Positions 1-7,947 of a stretch of DNA of 64,000 nt are shown here, in pieces. The notes below the pieces were generated by a model. The model was not told the DNA's origin. It saw only the letters and a program-made list of their open reading frames with translations, and ran no database searches. Numbering within the stretch: the stretch's first letter is position 1; each line of letters opens with the position of its first letter. The stretch is from Mycobacterium sp. URHD0025 (lineage in GTDB: Bacteria; Actinomycetota; Actinomycetes; Mycobacteriales; Mycobacteriaceae), in contig NZ_AUEQ01000012.1 of assembly GCF_000426065.1 (NCBI RefSeq), positions 186,001 through 250,000 on the forward strand, read 5' to 3'. The position numbers were made by a program, and so were the translations under genes.

Positions 1-1251
1 ATGCGATTGTTCCGCAATCCGGTGTTCACCATGTGTTGCGTGCTGTCGCTCGTGGTCGGCTTCGCGATGCTCGGTGCACTGACCTTCATGCCCACCTTCA
101 TGCAGTTCGTCGACGGTGTGTCACCGTCGGAGTCGGGGTTGCGGACCATGCCGATGGTGGTCGGACTGCTGATCACGTCGACAGTCAGCGGCAGTCTGGT
201 GGGACGCACCGGCCGCTACAAGATCTACCCGGTCGCCGGTACGGCGATCATGCTCGTGGGTTTTGTGCTGCTGTCGCGGATGAACGCGGCGACACCGATC
301 CCGCTGCAGTCGCTTTACCTGTTGATCCTGGGCGCGGGGATCGGCATGTGCATGCAGGTGCTCGTTCTCATCGTGCAGAACACCTCCGATTTCACGGATC
401 TCGGCGTCGCGACGTCGGGCGTGACGTTCTTCCGCACCATCGGGAGTTCGTTCGGTGCCGCGATTTTCGGCTCGCTGTTCGCCGGCTTCCTCTCGGACCG
501 GTTGCCGGGCGCGTTGGCGGCCAGCGGCGCCCCGCCCGTCGCGGGTGCATCTCCGGCGGCACTGCACAAACTCCCGCCCGACGTCGCCGCCCCGATCGTG
601 AATGCCTACGCCGATGCTCTGGATCTGGTGTTCCTCTGTGCGGCGCCGGTGGCGCTCGTCGGCTTGATCGTGGCGCTGTTCCTCAAGGAGGTGCCGTTGA
701 TCGACGCGGAGGCGACCTCGGCGGTCGACCTCGGCGAAGGCTTCGGCATGCCGAGCGCGGAGTCCTCGGACCAGGTTCTGGAGACCGTGGTCAGCCGGTT
801 GATGCGCAGCTCACCCGAAATACGGCTGCGGAGCGTCGCCGGAACGCCGGGGTGCGAGCTGGATGTCGCCGGCCTGTGGGCGCTGCTGAAGATCTACCGG
901 CACAGCCAGATATTCGGCTCCGCGCGGCTGACCGAGATCGCCGATCGGCTCGTCGTGCCATACGAAGTGCTGGAGCCGACGTTCAACCGGTTGGTGCAGG
1001 ACGGCTATGTGCTGCGCACCGGGGACACGTTGTGGCTGACACAAACTGGGGTGCAGCAGGTCGACGGCGTGTCCGCCGCCCTGGTGGGGCGCATCGTCGA
1101 CAAGTTGGGTGAGTCGCCGTTGTTCGAGGGCCGGCCCGACCGTGCGCAGGTCGAGGCCGCTCTCGAACGGATCGCTCATCGGGTGGTGGTGCAGCGGGAC
1201 TGGGGCGACGACGGTGCCGCGCAGCTCAGCGCGGCGGGAACGAAAAACTAG
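1..1251 (+). CDS. DHA2-family MFS drug exporter, C-terminal part (5' end outside window)
   Basis: This is the second half of a 14-helix EmrB/QacA-type multidrug/proton antiporter of the inner membrane. Hydrophobic segments lie at about residues 8-30, 46-66, 75-92, 104-127, 138-163 and 205-228. The visible part starts exactly at base 1, so the gene probably begins upstream. After the last helix there is a long soluble tail of about 190 residues. Residues 285-365 look like a winged-helix DNA-binding fold (LWALLKIYR, LTEIADRLVV, FNRLVQDGYVLRTGDTLWLT). That tail is unusual for a transporter, although I recall mycobacterial Rv1877-like exporters also having a long C-terminus. The stop codon TAG is the first bases of a KstR-like palindrome. 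The family call is firm; the substrate is unknown. Confidence 0.8.
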   Translation: MRLFRNPVFTMCCVLSLVVGFAMLGALTFMPTFMQFVDGVSPSESGLRTMPMVVGLLITSTVSGSLVGRTGRYKIYPVAGTAIMLVGFVLLSRMNAATPIPLQSLYLLILGAGIGMCMQVLVLIVQNTSDFTDLGVATSGVTFFRTIGSSFGAAIFGSLFAGFLSDRLPGALAASGAPPVAGASPAALHKLPPDVAAPIVNAYADALDLVFLCAAPVALVGLIVALFLKEVPLIDAEATSAVDLGEGFGMPSAESSDQVLETVVSRLMRSSPEIRLRSVAGTPGCELDVAGLWALLKIYRHSQIFGSARLTEIADRLVVPYEVLEPTFNRLVQDGYVLRTGDTLWLTQTGVQQVDGVSAALVGRIVDKLGESPLFEGRPDRAQVEAALERIAHRVVVQRDWGDDGAAQLSAAGTKN

Positions 1252-1262
1252 AACTTGTTCCA
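1249..1262. promoter_or_regulatory. KstR-like operator TAGAACTTGTTCCA
   Basis: The 14 bases fit the KstR consensus TnnAACnnGTTnnA exactly. They overlap the stop codon of the exporter and sit at the -35 region of the next gene. A good -10 (TACGAT, 1281-1286) ends six bases before that gene's ATG. KstR is the TetR repressor of cholesterol catabolism; assignment here is by motif only. Confidence 0.5.
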
Positions 1263-1280
1263 GAATCGCCGGCTCGCGCG

Positions 1281-1286
1281 TACGAT
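1281..1286 (+). promoter_or_regulatory. -10 element of a probable leaderless promoter
   Basis: TACGAT fits the mycobacterial TAnnnT -10 pattern and lies 6 bases before the ATG at 1293, so transcription would begin at the start codon. No ribosome binding site is visible before the ATG, consistent with a leaderless mRNA. Confidence 0.45.
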
Positions 1287-1292
1287 TCGGCC

Positions 1293-1775
1293 ATGAGCCG
1301 TATCGGAGAATTTCCCGACGACGACGTGGCCGGCTGGATCTTGCGGTCTCCCGAGATCGGCACAGCCATGGCCAACTACACCAATGCGGTGTACACCAAG
1401 GGCCGGCTGCCGCTGCGGGTGCGTGAGCTGGCCCGCATGGTGATCGCGCTGGACAACGAATGCGTGGTGTGCCAGAACACCCGTGACTCCGACGGGGCCG
1501 CGGCGGGCGTGGACGAGGATCTCTACGATCACGCCGCCGAGTGGCGGACCTGGCCGGGTTACAGCCCGCAGGAGCGGATCGCGGCCGAGTTCGCCGAGCG
1601 TTTCGCGAGCGATCACACCGGATTGCGTGACGACGAGGACTTCTGGGAGCGGGCGGGGGAGCAGTTCGATGCCGAGCTGCTCACCGACCTGGCGTTGTCG
1701 TGCGCGATGTGGCTGGGCATGGGCCGGATGCTGCGGACGCTCGACATCGGCCAAACCTGCAAGATCACGCTGTAG
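1293..1775 (+). CDS. Carboxymuconolactone decarboxylase / AhpD-like protein
   Basis: A 160-residue, all-helical AhpD-fold protein. Family members are either decarboxylases or peroxidase-type thiol proteins. The AhpD-type motif E56-C57-x2-C60 is present, but the histidine that normally follows is replaced (QNTRD), so a peroxidase role is likely but not certain. The gene is probably leaderless (-10 TACGAT six bases upstream) and is preceded by a KstR-like operator. The glutamine-synthetase-like gene follows 29 bases later on the same strand and may be co-transcribed. It could act in lipid or steroid catabolism or in oxidative defence; the sequence does not say which. Confidence 0.8.
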   Translation: MSRIGEFPDDDVAGWILRSPEIGTAMANYTNAVYTKGRLPLRVRELARMVIALDNECVVCQNTRDSDGAAAGVDEDLYDHAAEWRTWPGYSPQERIAAEFAERFASDHTGLRDDEDFWERAGEQFDAELLTDLALSCAMWLGMGRMLRTLDIGQTCKITL

Positions 1776-1804
1776 CTCGCGGCGCCTCGGCGCACAATGA
1801 GGAT

Positions 1805-3175
1805 GTGACATCCGGATCGTCAGGACCGGCGAAACCCCTGGCTGCGGCCGCCATCGCGCAGCTGGAATCGGACGGGGTCGCGACGCTGATCGGTACGGTG
1901 ACCGGTCCGGCGGGGCTGACCCACGCGAAAACCGTTCCGCTGCGCCGGATGGGCACCTTCGCGGATCCGGGTCTGGGCGCCAGCCCCGTGTTTCACGCGT
2001 TCACCATCGATCAGACCGGTATCGCGATGGGCGGGGACATCGGAGTGGTGGGGGATCAGCGGATCCGCATCGACCTCGGCGCCTTGCGGATCCTGGGTGA
2101 CGGATTCGCTTGGGCCCCAGCGGCCTTCTACAACCAGGACGGATCTTTCGACCCGTACTGCAGCCGCGGTGTGCTGCAGCGGGTGCAGGACGGTCTGGAC
2201 GCTGCCGGCCTCACCGCACTCGTCGGGCATGAGGTGGAGTTCGTGCTGGTCGCACCCGACGGGGGCCGGCTGCCGTCGCTGCTGTGGGCGCAGTACGGGC
2301 TGGCCGGGGTGCTCGAATTCGAGGGATTCGTCCGCGACGTCACGGATGCGGCCAACGGCTCCGGAGTCACGATCGAGCAGTTCCACCCCGAGTACGGGAC
2401 CAACCAGTTCGAGATCTCCCTGGCGCCGTTACCGCCGGTGGCCGCCGCCGACCAGCTGATCCTCACCCGGATCATCGTGTCCCGAGTTGCCCGGCGCTAC
2501 GGGATGCGGGTCAGCCTGTCCCCGTTGCCTTTTGCCGGCGGCGTGGGTTCTGGTGCGCACCAGCATTTTTCGCTGAGCCTGGCCGGTGTGCCCTTGTTCT
2601 CAGGCGGCACCGGCGCCCGTGGAATGACGCCCGAAGGCGAGTCCGCGCTGGCCGGACTGCTCGCCGGGTTGCCCGCCGCGCAGGGCGTGCTGTGCGGATC
2701 GGTGCTGTCCGGGCTCCGCATGCAGCCGGGTTACTGGGCAGGCGCCTACAACTGCTGGGGCACCGAAAACCGCGAAGCCGCCGTACGTTTCCTGATCGGC
2801 GGCCCGAGCAATCCCTACGGCGCCAACGTCGAGGTCAAGGTCATCGACCCCTCGGCCAACCCCTACCTGGCCACGGCGACGATCCTCGGCCTGGCTCAGC
2901 ACGGGATCAGCCAGAGCCTGGTACCGGCGCGTGAGGTACCGGTCGATCCGGACTCGCTGACCGACGCCGAGCGTGCCGATGACGGGATTGCGCTCTTGCC
3001 GAACAGGCAGGCCGACAACCTTGCCGCACTGCGCTCTTCGACGCTGATCCGGGACATACTCGGTGACCCGGCAGTCGATTCCGTACTTGCGGTCCGCGAC
3101 TACGAGCGGGAGACCTTCGGTGACCTCGGCACCGAGCAACTCACCGAGCGATTCCGCATGGCCTGGAGTGTGTGA
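1805..3175 (+). CDS. Glutamine synthetase family protein (gamma-glutamyl-amine ligase type)
   Basis: 456 residues from the GTG at 1805. An N-terminal beta-Grasp region (about 1-110) is followed by the glutamine synthetase catalytic domain. Metal-binding acidic motifs are visible: GHEVEFVLV (E143, E145), EQFHPEYGTNQFE (about 196-208), the GAHQHFSLS histidine motif (about 252) and NREAAVRF (about 325). It is shorter and more divergent than GlnA, as expected for GlnA3/PuuA-type enzymes that ligate glutamate to amines such as polyamines or ethanolamine. The substrate cannot be read from sequence. It is followed by a glyoxalase-like gene whose longest reading frame overlaps this stop as GTGA. Confidence 0.8.
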   Translation: MTSGSSGPAKPLAAAAIAQLESDGVATLIGTVTGPAGLTHAKTVPLRRMGTFADPGLGASPVFHAFTIDQTGIAMGGDIGVVGDQRIRIDLGALRILGDGFAWAPAAFYNQDGSFDPYCSRGVLQRVQDGLDAAGLTALVGHEVEFVLVAPDGGRLPSLLWAQYGLAGVLEFEGFVRDVTDAANGSGVTIEQFHPEYGTNQFEISLAPLPPVAAADQLILTRIIVSRVARRYGMRVSLSPLPFAGGVGSGAHQHFSLSLAGVPLFSGGTGARGMTPEGESALAGLLAGLPAAQGVLCGSVLSGLRMQPGYWAGAYNCWGTENREAAVRFLIGGPSNPYGANVEVKVIDPSANPYLATATILGLAQHGISQSLVPAREVPVDPDSLTDAERADDGIALLPNRQADNLAALRSSTLIRDILGDPAVDSVLAVRDYERETFGDLGTEQLTERFRMAWSV

Positions 3176-3225
3176 GCGGGGGACAGGGCGGTTTGGCCGG
3201 CGCCGCGTACGGCAATATCGGTGAC

Positions 3226-3591
3226 ATGATCGGAACACTTCGCTCCATCGTGCTGGACACCCGGGATCCCGCTTCGCTCGCGGCCTTTTACGCGGAGCTG
3301 CTCGGCGGGACCGTCACCACCGAGGACGACACATGGGTGGTGGTGACAGACCCGGCGGGCCGGCGAGTGGCGTGCCAATATTCACCCGAGCACGAGCCGC
3401 CCGAGTTCCCCGATCCGCGGGGGTCTCAGCAGATCCATCTGGACATCCAGGTCGACGATCCGGACGAGGCGCACCGTCAGGTTGTGGCGCTGGGCGCCAC
3501 CCGCGTCAGCGATGCCGTTGGTGAGGAGTACTTTCGGGTGTTCCGGGATCCGGCAGGGCACCCGTTCTGCCTGGTGTGGGGTATCGACTGA
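3226..3591 (+). CDS. VOC-superfamily (glyoxalase/dioxygenase-like) protein
   Basis: 121 residues starting MIGTLRSIVLDT, with the beta-alpha-beta-beta-beta repeats of the vicinal-oxygen-chelate fold (FYAELLGG, IHLDIQVDDPDEAHRQV, EYFRVFRDPAGHPFCLVW). Such proteins bind a metal and act on small molecules or confer resistance. The start was chosen because the fold begins there. A GTG at 3172 would overlap the upstream stop as GTGA and add 18 residues, which would favour translational coupling. It converges with the NTF2-like gene. The function is not identifiable beyond the fold. Confidence 0.8.
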   Translation: MIGTLRSIVLDTRDPASLAAFYAELLGGTVTTEDDTWVVVTDPAGRRVACQYSPEHEPPEFPDPRGSQQIHLDIQVDDPDEAHRQVVALGATRVSDAVGEEYFRVFRDPAGHPFCLVWGID

Positions 3592-3614
3592 GGGGCCGCC
3601 GATGTACCCCGCCG

Positions 3615-4073
3615 TCAGACCAGCCCGGTGGCGTCGAACACCCACGACATGTCGGCGGTGGCAAAGTTCTCCAGCCAGTCCGGCGGGGCATGGTTGGCCA
3701 GGGCCCCCATGTCCCAGTAGTCCTTCCACAGGGTCACCTTGTCGTTCTCGACCCGATGCACCGTGACGAACTGCAGCACGGCGGATTCCCCGCTGGCCCA
3801 ATGCCATTCCTCGTGATGCTCGTACATGGCGTCGCGCCCGTTCTGCACGAGCAGTCCCGGGAAGTTCTCGTACGATGCCAGCGGTTCGAGACCGATCTTG
3901 AGCCGCTTGACGATGTCCTCGGGACCCCTGGCGGCAGCGGCGGGACCCACCGGCATGTCGAGGTAGATGCAGTCCTCCGACAAGTACGTCTTGAGCAGAT
4001 CCCAATCGCGTTCTGACAGCGCTTTCCACATGCCGTGGACGGTTTCCTCAAGCGACATGTTCTCAACGGACAC
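3615..4073 (-). CDS. SnoaL/NTF2-like protein (limonene-1,2-epoxide hydrolase-like)
   Basis: 152 residues with the cone-shaped NTF2-like fold: an N-terminal helix (MSLEETVHGMWKALSERDWD) followed by a curved sheet with the conserved ELYLDMPVG-like and HEEWHW segments. Relatives are epoxide hydrolases, ketosteroid isomerases and polyketide cyclases. It is the last gene of a minus-strand operon. The GTG at 4073 overlaps the deacylase stop by 11 bases, while the ATG at 4058 would give no overlap; I cannot decide between them. A catabolic role with its operon partners is inferred. Confidence 0.75.
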   Translation of the reverse strand: MSVENMSLEETVHGMWKALSERDWDLLKTYLSEDCIYLDMPVGPAAAARGPEDIVKRLKIGLEPLASYENFPGLLVQNGRDAMYEHHEEWHWASGESAVLQFVTVHRVENDKVTLWKDYWDMGALANHAPPDWLENFATADMSWVFDATGLV

Positions 4074-5853
4074 CGGTCAGCTCGCTTTCCTCGGTGGAGA
4101 TCGACGGGGTCTGACGTGCTGTCCGCAGGAATGTGCCCGTGCGCTGTTTGCCGACCAGCTCGGTCAGCTGACCGTCGGCGAACACGGTCCGTCCCCCGAC
4201 GAGAACCGCGGTGACGGTTTCGTCGTTGCGGTTCACCATGCGGGACAGCCCGCCGTACTGGTCGACCGTCTCCTCGGCGTAGGCATCGAGCGAATCGTCG
4301 AGGCGCTCCGGGTCGATCACCACGATGTCGGCGCGGTCTCCGATGCGCAGGTGGCCGGCGTCGATCCGGTACCAGTCGGCGAGCTCACCCGTGAGCCGGT
4401 GCACGGCCTGTTCGATCGACATGAACGGCGTGCCGGCCCGTTCGGCGTCGCGGACGTGCCGCAGCAACCGCAGCCCCATGTTGTAGAAGGCCATGTTCCG
4501 CAGGTGGGCACCGGCATCCGAGAACCCGAGCTGGATACCCGGATCGCGGGCCAGCTTCTTGAGGACCTCGGGCCGGTGGTTGGAGATGGTGGTGCGCCAC
4601 CGGAGCGCGGTGCCGTGCTCGAGCACGAGATCCAGGAAGGTGTCGACCGGGTGCAGCTCACCGCGCTCCTGGCCCACCTGGCCGAACGACTTTCCGACGA
4701 CGGATTGGTCCGGGCACGCGACGATCTCGGCGTCGAAGAAGTCGCGATGCCAGACCCGCACCCCGAACTTGCTGTCGTAGTCCTTGCGGAACGTGCGCCG
4801 GTAGGACTCGTCGCGCAGCAATTCGTTGCGTTCTACCTCGTCGCGCAGATGCAGGGCCGCTGCACCGGAACCGAATTCCTCGAACACCACCAGGTCGATA
4901 CCGTCGGCGTACACCTCGAACGGCACCGGCAGGTGCTGCCACCGGAAGTTCCCGCCGAGCTTGTTCACCAGCCGGGCCACCGGGCCCATGATCATGATCG
5001 AGTACGGGTTGGCCTTGATGTCGGCCGCCGAGAGCAGGCTGGTTTTGAGGGTGCCGCGGAACAGCCCGATCGACTGCGCCAACTGCGAGACCAGGTTGAG
5101 CGGATTCTGGATGTCCGGACCGGACTGCAGCACCCGCCCCGAGCGGCGCAGCATCGACTTGAGCCGGCGCAGCTCGCGGGGCTTGGCATACGTCGACGGC
5201 AGGGTGCGGGACCGGCAGGTCTCGCCGTCGATCTTGTCGAAAAGCAGTTGCTGCGAAGACATTCCGACAAAGCCCGCATCGAGGGCCTCCTTGAGCATCT
5301 GCTCCATGCGAGATTGTTCGGCGGCGGTCGGCCGCGCGTCCTTGCGGGTGGCGCGGTCGAGTCCCATCACCGCGGTTCGCATATCGGAATGCCCGATGAA
5401 GGCGGCCAGGTTGGGGCCCAGCGGCAGGGATTCCAGCGCCGTCACGTATCCGTCGCAGTCGGTCCACGTCTTGTTGGCATCCACTGCGGCGATGACGTGC
5501 TCGCGTGGGATCGCCTCCACCCGGCCGAACAGGTCGCCGGCGTCGACGCCGCCGACGTGGACGGTCGACAGCGAGCACGAACCGAGCATTGCGGTGGTCA
5601 CGCCATGGCGCAGGGACTCCGACAGCGACGGGCCGCCCAGCACCTCGACGTCGTAGTGGGTGTGAATGTCCAACATTCCGGGCATCACCCATTTGCCGGT
5701 GGCGTCGATGACCTGCGGGCAGTCGGTCTCATCCAGATGGTCGGGAGAGACGGCGACCACGTGCCCGTTGCGAATGCCGATGTTGCGCAGCGCCGACGGG
5801 GCACCCGTTCCATCGAACCAGCGGCCGTTGCGAATGATTGTGTCGAAGCTCAC
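4063..5853 (-). CDS. Amidohydrolase, N-acyl-D-amino-acid deacylase (D-aminoacylase) type
   Basis: 596 residues from a GTG. The urease/dihydroorotase-type TIM-barrel amidohydrolase starts with the metal motif MLDIHTHYD (about residues 58-66). It contains a short N-terminal beta-sandwich, the FSDAGAHL motif near residue 456 and a C-terminal composite domain with ADIVVIDPERL. Members remove acyl groups from D-amino acids or related N-acyl compounds; mycobacteria carry homologues of unknown substrate. The start codon abuts the stop of a possible 30-codon ORF (TGA-GTG) and an SDR lies just upstream, so the set is probably one transcript. Confidence 0.8.
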   Translation of the reverse strand: MSFDTIIRNGRWFDGTGAPSALRNIGIRNGHVVAVSPDHLDETDCPQVIDATGKWVMPGMLDIHTHYDVEVLGGPSLSESLRHGVTTAMLGSCSLSTVHVGGVDAGDLFGRVEAIPREHVIAAVDANKTWTDCDGYVTALESLPLGPNLAAFIGHSDMRTAVMGLDRATRKDARPTAAEQSRMEQMLKEALDAGFVGMSSQQLLFDKIDGETCRSRTLPSTYAKPRELRRLKSMLRRSGRVLQSGPDIQNPLNLVSQLAQSIGLFRGTLKTSLLSAADIKANPYSIMIMGPVARLVNKLGGNFRWQHLPVPFEVYADGIDLVVFEEFGSGAAALHLRDEVERNELLRDESYRRTFRKDYDSKFGVRVWHRDFFDAEIVACPDQSVVGKSFGQVGQERGELHPVDTFLDLVLEHGTALRWRTTISNHRPEVLKKLARDPGIQLGFSDAGAHLRNMAFYNMGLRLLRHVRDAERAGTPFMSIEQAVHRLTGELADWYRIDAGHLRIGDRADIVVIDPERLDDSLDAYAEETVDQYGGLSRMVNRNDETVTAVLVGGRTVFADGQLTELVGKQRTGTFLRTARQTPSISTEESELTGVR

Positions 5854-5946
5854 TCAGCCATAGAACAGGCCGCCCATGGCGGTGTCAATGAAAATGGTGA
5901 ACAGATATCGAAAAATGTCTACTGGGCCGATCGTGTGCCCATCCAC
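5854..5946 (-). CDS. Possible small ORF, 30 residues
   Basis: A GTG-started 30-codon frame whose TGA is immediately followed by the GTG of the deacylase gene. It begins six bases after the SDR stop, so it fills the gap between the two genes almost exactly. The C-terminal two thirds (IFRYLFTIFIDTAMGGLFYG) is strongly hydrophobic and resembles a membrane-associated peptide. There is no obvious ribosome binding site. It could serve translational coupling, be a real microprotein, or be fortuitous. I know no family for it. Confidence 0.3.
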   Translation of the reverse strand: MDGHTIGPVDIFRYLFTIFIDTAMGGLFYG

Positions 5947-5952
5947 CTGGGA

Positions 5953-6879
5953 TTACAGCGGCGCCCAGGCGTCCGGTAGGCGCCCGTCGAGGTCGATGAG
6001 CCCGTAGTGGCGCGCCAGGGCGGCCGAGCTGACCGACCGCTGGTTCCAGCGGGCCCGGTCCGGGTCGGCGGCCAGGGCGGCGATTCCGCGCCCGACGAAA
6101 CGGGGCGACTCGGATTCGACGAAACCCGGCGGCGCGGCGGGGTAACCGTCATTGCGGGCCAGGTCGAGGGCGGACTGCCAGTTGGCTTCGGTGACACCGT
6201 AGTTGTCGAGCATCATCTCCGAGCGCAGCCAACCCGGCGTGACCGCGACGGCGGTGGCACCGAACGCGGCGAGCTCGTACCCATGGGAGAAGGCCAGTCG
6301 GTTCACCGCTGTCTTGACCAGGTCGTAGAACACCGAGAGCCGGGGGTTCTCGGCATTGAATTCAGTTGTCCCATCGGTGATCTCGACCAGCAAGCCGCCG
6401 GCACGGTCGGCCAGCAGAGGCAGGATGCAGTGCGAGGTGATGAGGTGCGTGTCGAGTCCGAGCCGCAGCATCCGCAATCCGTCGTCGAGGTCGTGCTGCC
6501 ACATCGGCCGTCCCCAGGTGTGGGGCGGACCCTTGAGCACCTCAGCGCCCCAGATGTCGTTGACCAGGATGTCGATGTGCCCGTAGTCCGCCTTGAGCCG
6601 CCCGGCGAGTTTGCGTACCTGCGCGACATCGAGGTGGTCGACTTGTACGGCCACGCCGACCCCGCCCAGGTCCGTGACCAATTCCGCGGTTTCCTCGATG
6701 GTTTCGGGCCGGTGGTAGTCCGAGTCGCGGTTGCCGCATCGGCTGCTGCGCCCGGTGCACACCACGGTCGCACCGACCTCACCCAGCGCCGTGGCTATGC
6801 CCCGGCCCGCCCCGCGGGTGGCCCCGGCGACCACAGCGATGCGGTCCCGCAATGCGTCCGGGTCCGGTATCCAGCCCAT
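5953..6879 (-). CDS. Short-chain dehydrogenase/reductase
   Basis: 308 residues starting MGWIPDPDALRDRIAVV. The Rossmann nucleotide motif TRGAGRG (about 22-28), the structural NDIWG segment replacing the usual NNAG, and the catalytic YDLVK (Y-x3-K, about residues 200-204) are visible. It is longer than classical SDRs and has a variant NNAG motif; this subgroup is common in actinobacteria without assigned substrates. A farther start at 6936 exists, but its extra residues look non-coding. It is the first gene of the minus-strand operon with the deacylase and NTF2-like protein. Confidence 0.8.
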   Translation of the reverse strand: MGWIPDPDALRDRIAVVAGATRGAGRGIATALGEVGATVVCTGRSSRCGNRDSDYHRPETIEETAELVTDLGGVGVAVQVDHLDVAQVRKLAGRLKADYGHIDILVNDIWGAEVLKGPPHTWGRPMWQHDLDDGLRMLRLGLDTHLITSHCILPLLADRAGGLLVEITDGTTEFNAENPRLSVFYDLVKTAVNRLAFSHGYELAAFGATAVAVTPGWLRSEMMLDNYGVTEANWQSALDLARNDGYPAAPPGFVESESPRFVGRGIAALAADPDRARWNQRSVSSAALARHYGLIDLDGRLPDAWAPL

Positions 6880-6946
6880 CCGATGAGTATCCCGCCGCGC
6901 GCGGTTCTCAGGCTGTGGTTCGGCATTTCGGCGCATACTTGCGGGG

Positions 6947-7861
6947 GTGACTCCGCTGCAGCGCTATATCGCCGAGGAAATCGCGACCGATCACCTCGAC
7001 GGGCTGTTGTCGCGCCGAGAGGCGCTGCGTCGGCTGGGACTGCTGGGAATCGGTGCTGCCGCGGCGAGCGGTCTCATCGCCGCGTGCGGTGAGCAGAAGC
7101 GGTCTGCTCCCGCCTCGACATCCGGCCAGGTTCCGGCCGCCGCACCCGTGACTTCCCCGCCTCCGGGAGCTCAGGGCGCGCTGCCGACCAGTGAGGTGCG
7201 TTGGGCCGGGCCCAACGGTGAGTTGCGCGGCGCGTGGGCGGCCGCATCACAGCCCGGGGGCGCGGTGCTGGTGATCCACGAGAACAAGGGGCTCACCGAC
7301 CACATTCGTTCGGTGGCCGGACGGTTCGCCGGCCTCGGCTATGCGGCGCTGGCCATCGACCTGCTCTCGGCACAGGGCGGCACCGCCGCGTTCGCCGATC
7401 AGGCGGCCGCCACCGCTGCGTTGAGCAGGATCGAACCGCCGGAGTTCGTCGCCGATCTGAAATCGGGCATCGGGGAGCTGCAGCGGCGCCTACCGGGCCG
7501 CAAGATCGCCGCGGTCGGCTTCTGTATGGGCGGTGGGCTGGTCTGGCGGCTCCTGGCGGCGGGCACTCCCGCGCTGGCCGCCGCGGTGCCGTTCTACGGC
7601 CCGGCACCCGACAGTCCGGATTTCGGTGGCTCGCGCGACGTTGCCGTGCTCGCCTTCTTCGGTGCCCTGGATCAACGGGTGAACGCTGGGGAACCCGTGG
7701 TACGCGCGGCGCTCGAGAAGGCCGGCATGGTGCACGAGCTGATCACCGAACCGGATGCCAACCATGCGTTCTTCAACGACACCGGCGATCGCTACGATCC
7801 GGCCGCCGCGTCGGACGCCTGGCGCCGCATCCAGGACTGGTTCGGCACGCATCTCAGGTGA
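6947..7861 (+). CDS. Dienelactone hydrolase family lipoprotein with Tat-type signal
   Basis: 304 residues from a GTG. The N-terminus has paired arginines (R23-R24, R28-R29), a hydrophobic stretch and a lipobox LIAAC with Cys47. Export through Tat and lipid anchoring is therefore likely. The alpha/beta hydrolase domain starts near residue 80. HENKGLTDHIR and the nucleophile elbow GFCMGGG (Cys near 192) and the histidine in DANHAFF (near 272) fit the Cys-Asp-His triad of dienelactone hydrolases. A CATACT -10 seven bases before the start suggests a leaderless mRNA. The substrate is unknown. Confidence 0.85.
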   Translation: MTPLQRYIAEEIATDHLDGLLSRREALRRLGLLGIGAAAASGLIAACGEQKRSAPASTSGQVPAAAPVTSPPPGAQGALPTSEVRWAGPNGELRGAWAAASQPGGAVLVIHENKGLTDHIRSVAGRFAGLGYAALAIDLLSAQGGTAAFADQAAATAALSRIEPPEFVADLKSGIGELQRRLPGRKIAAVGFCMGGGLVWRLLAAGTPALAAAVPFYGPAPDSPDFGGSRDVAVLAFFGALDQRVNAGEPVVRAALEKAGMVHELITEPDANHAFFNDTGDRYDPAAASDAWRRIQDWFGTHLR

Positions 7862-7947
7862 GCCGGCTCGGGCTTGTTCAGCGGCTGTTCAGTTCTCGGT
7901 TGCAGCCCCGTTGTTGACCGCACACGCGGCCCGGTTCTGATCAGGGC

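Noticed and set aside
3967..5979. A 670-codon open frame on the plus strand opposite the deacylase gene
   Set aside because: It is the high-GC shadow of the minus-strand amidohydrolase, which has clear family motifs; the plus frame has none.
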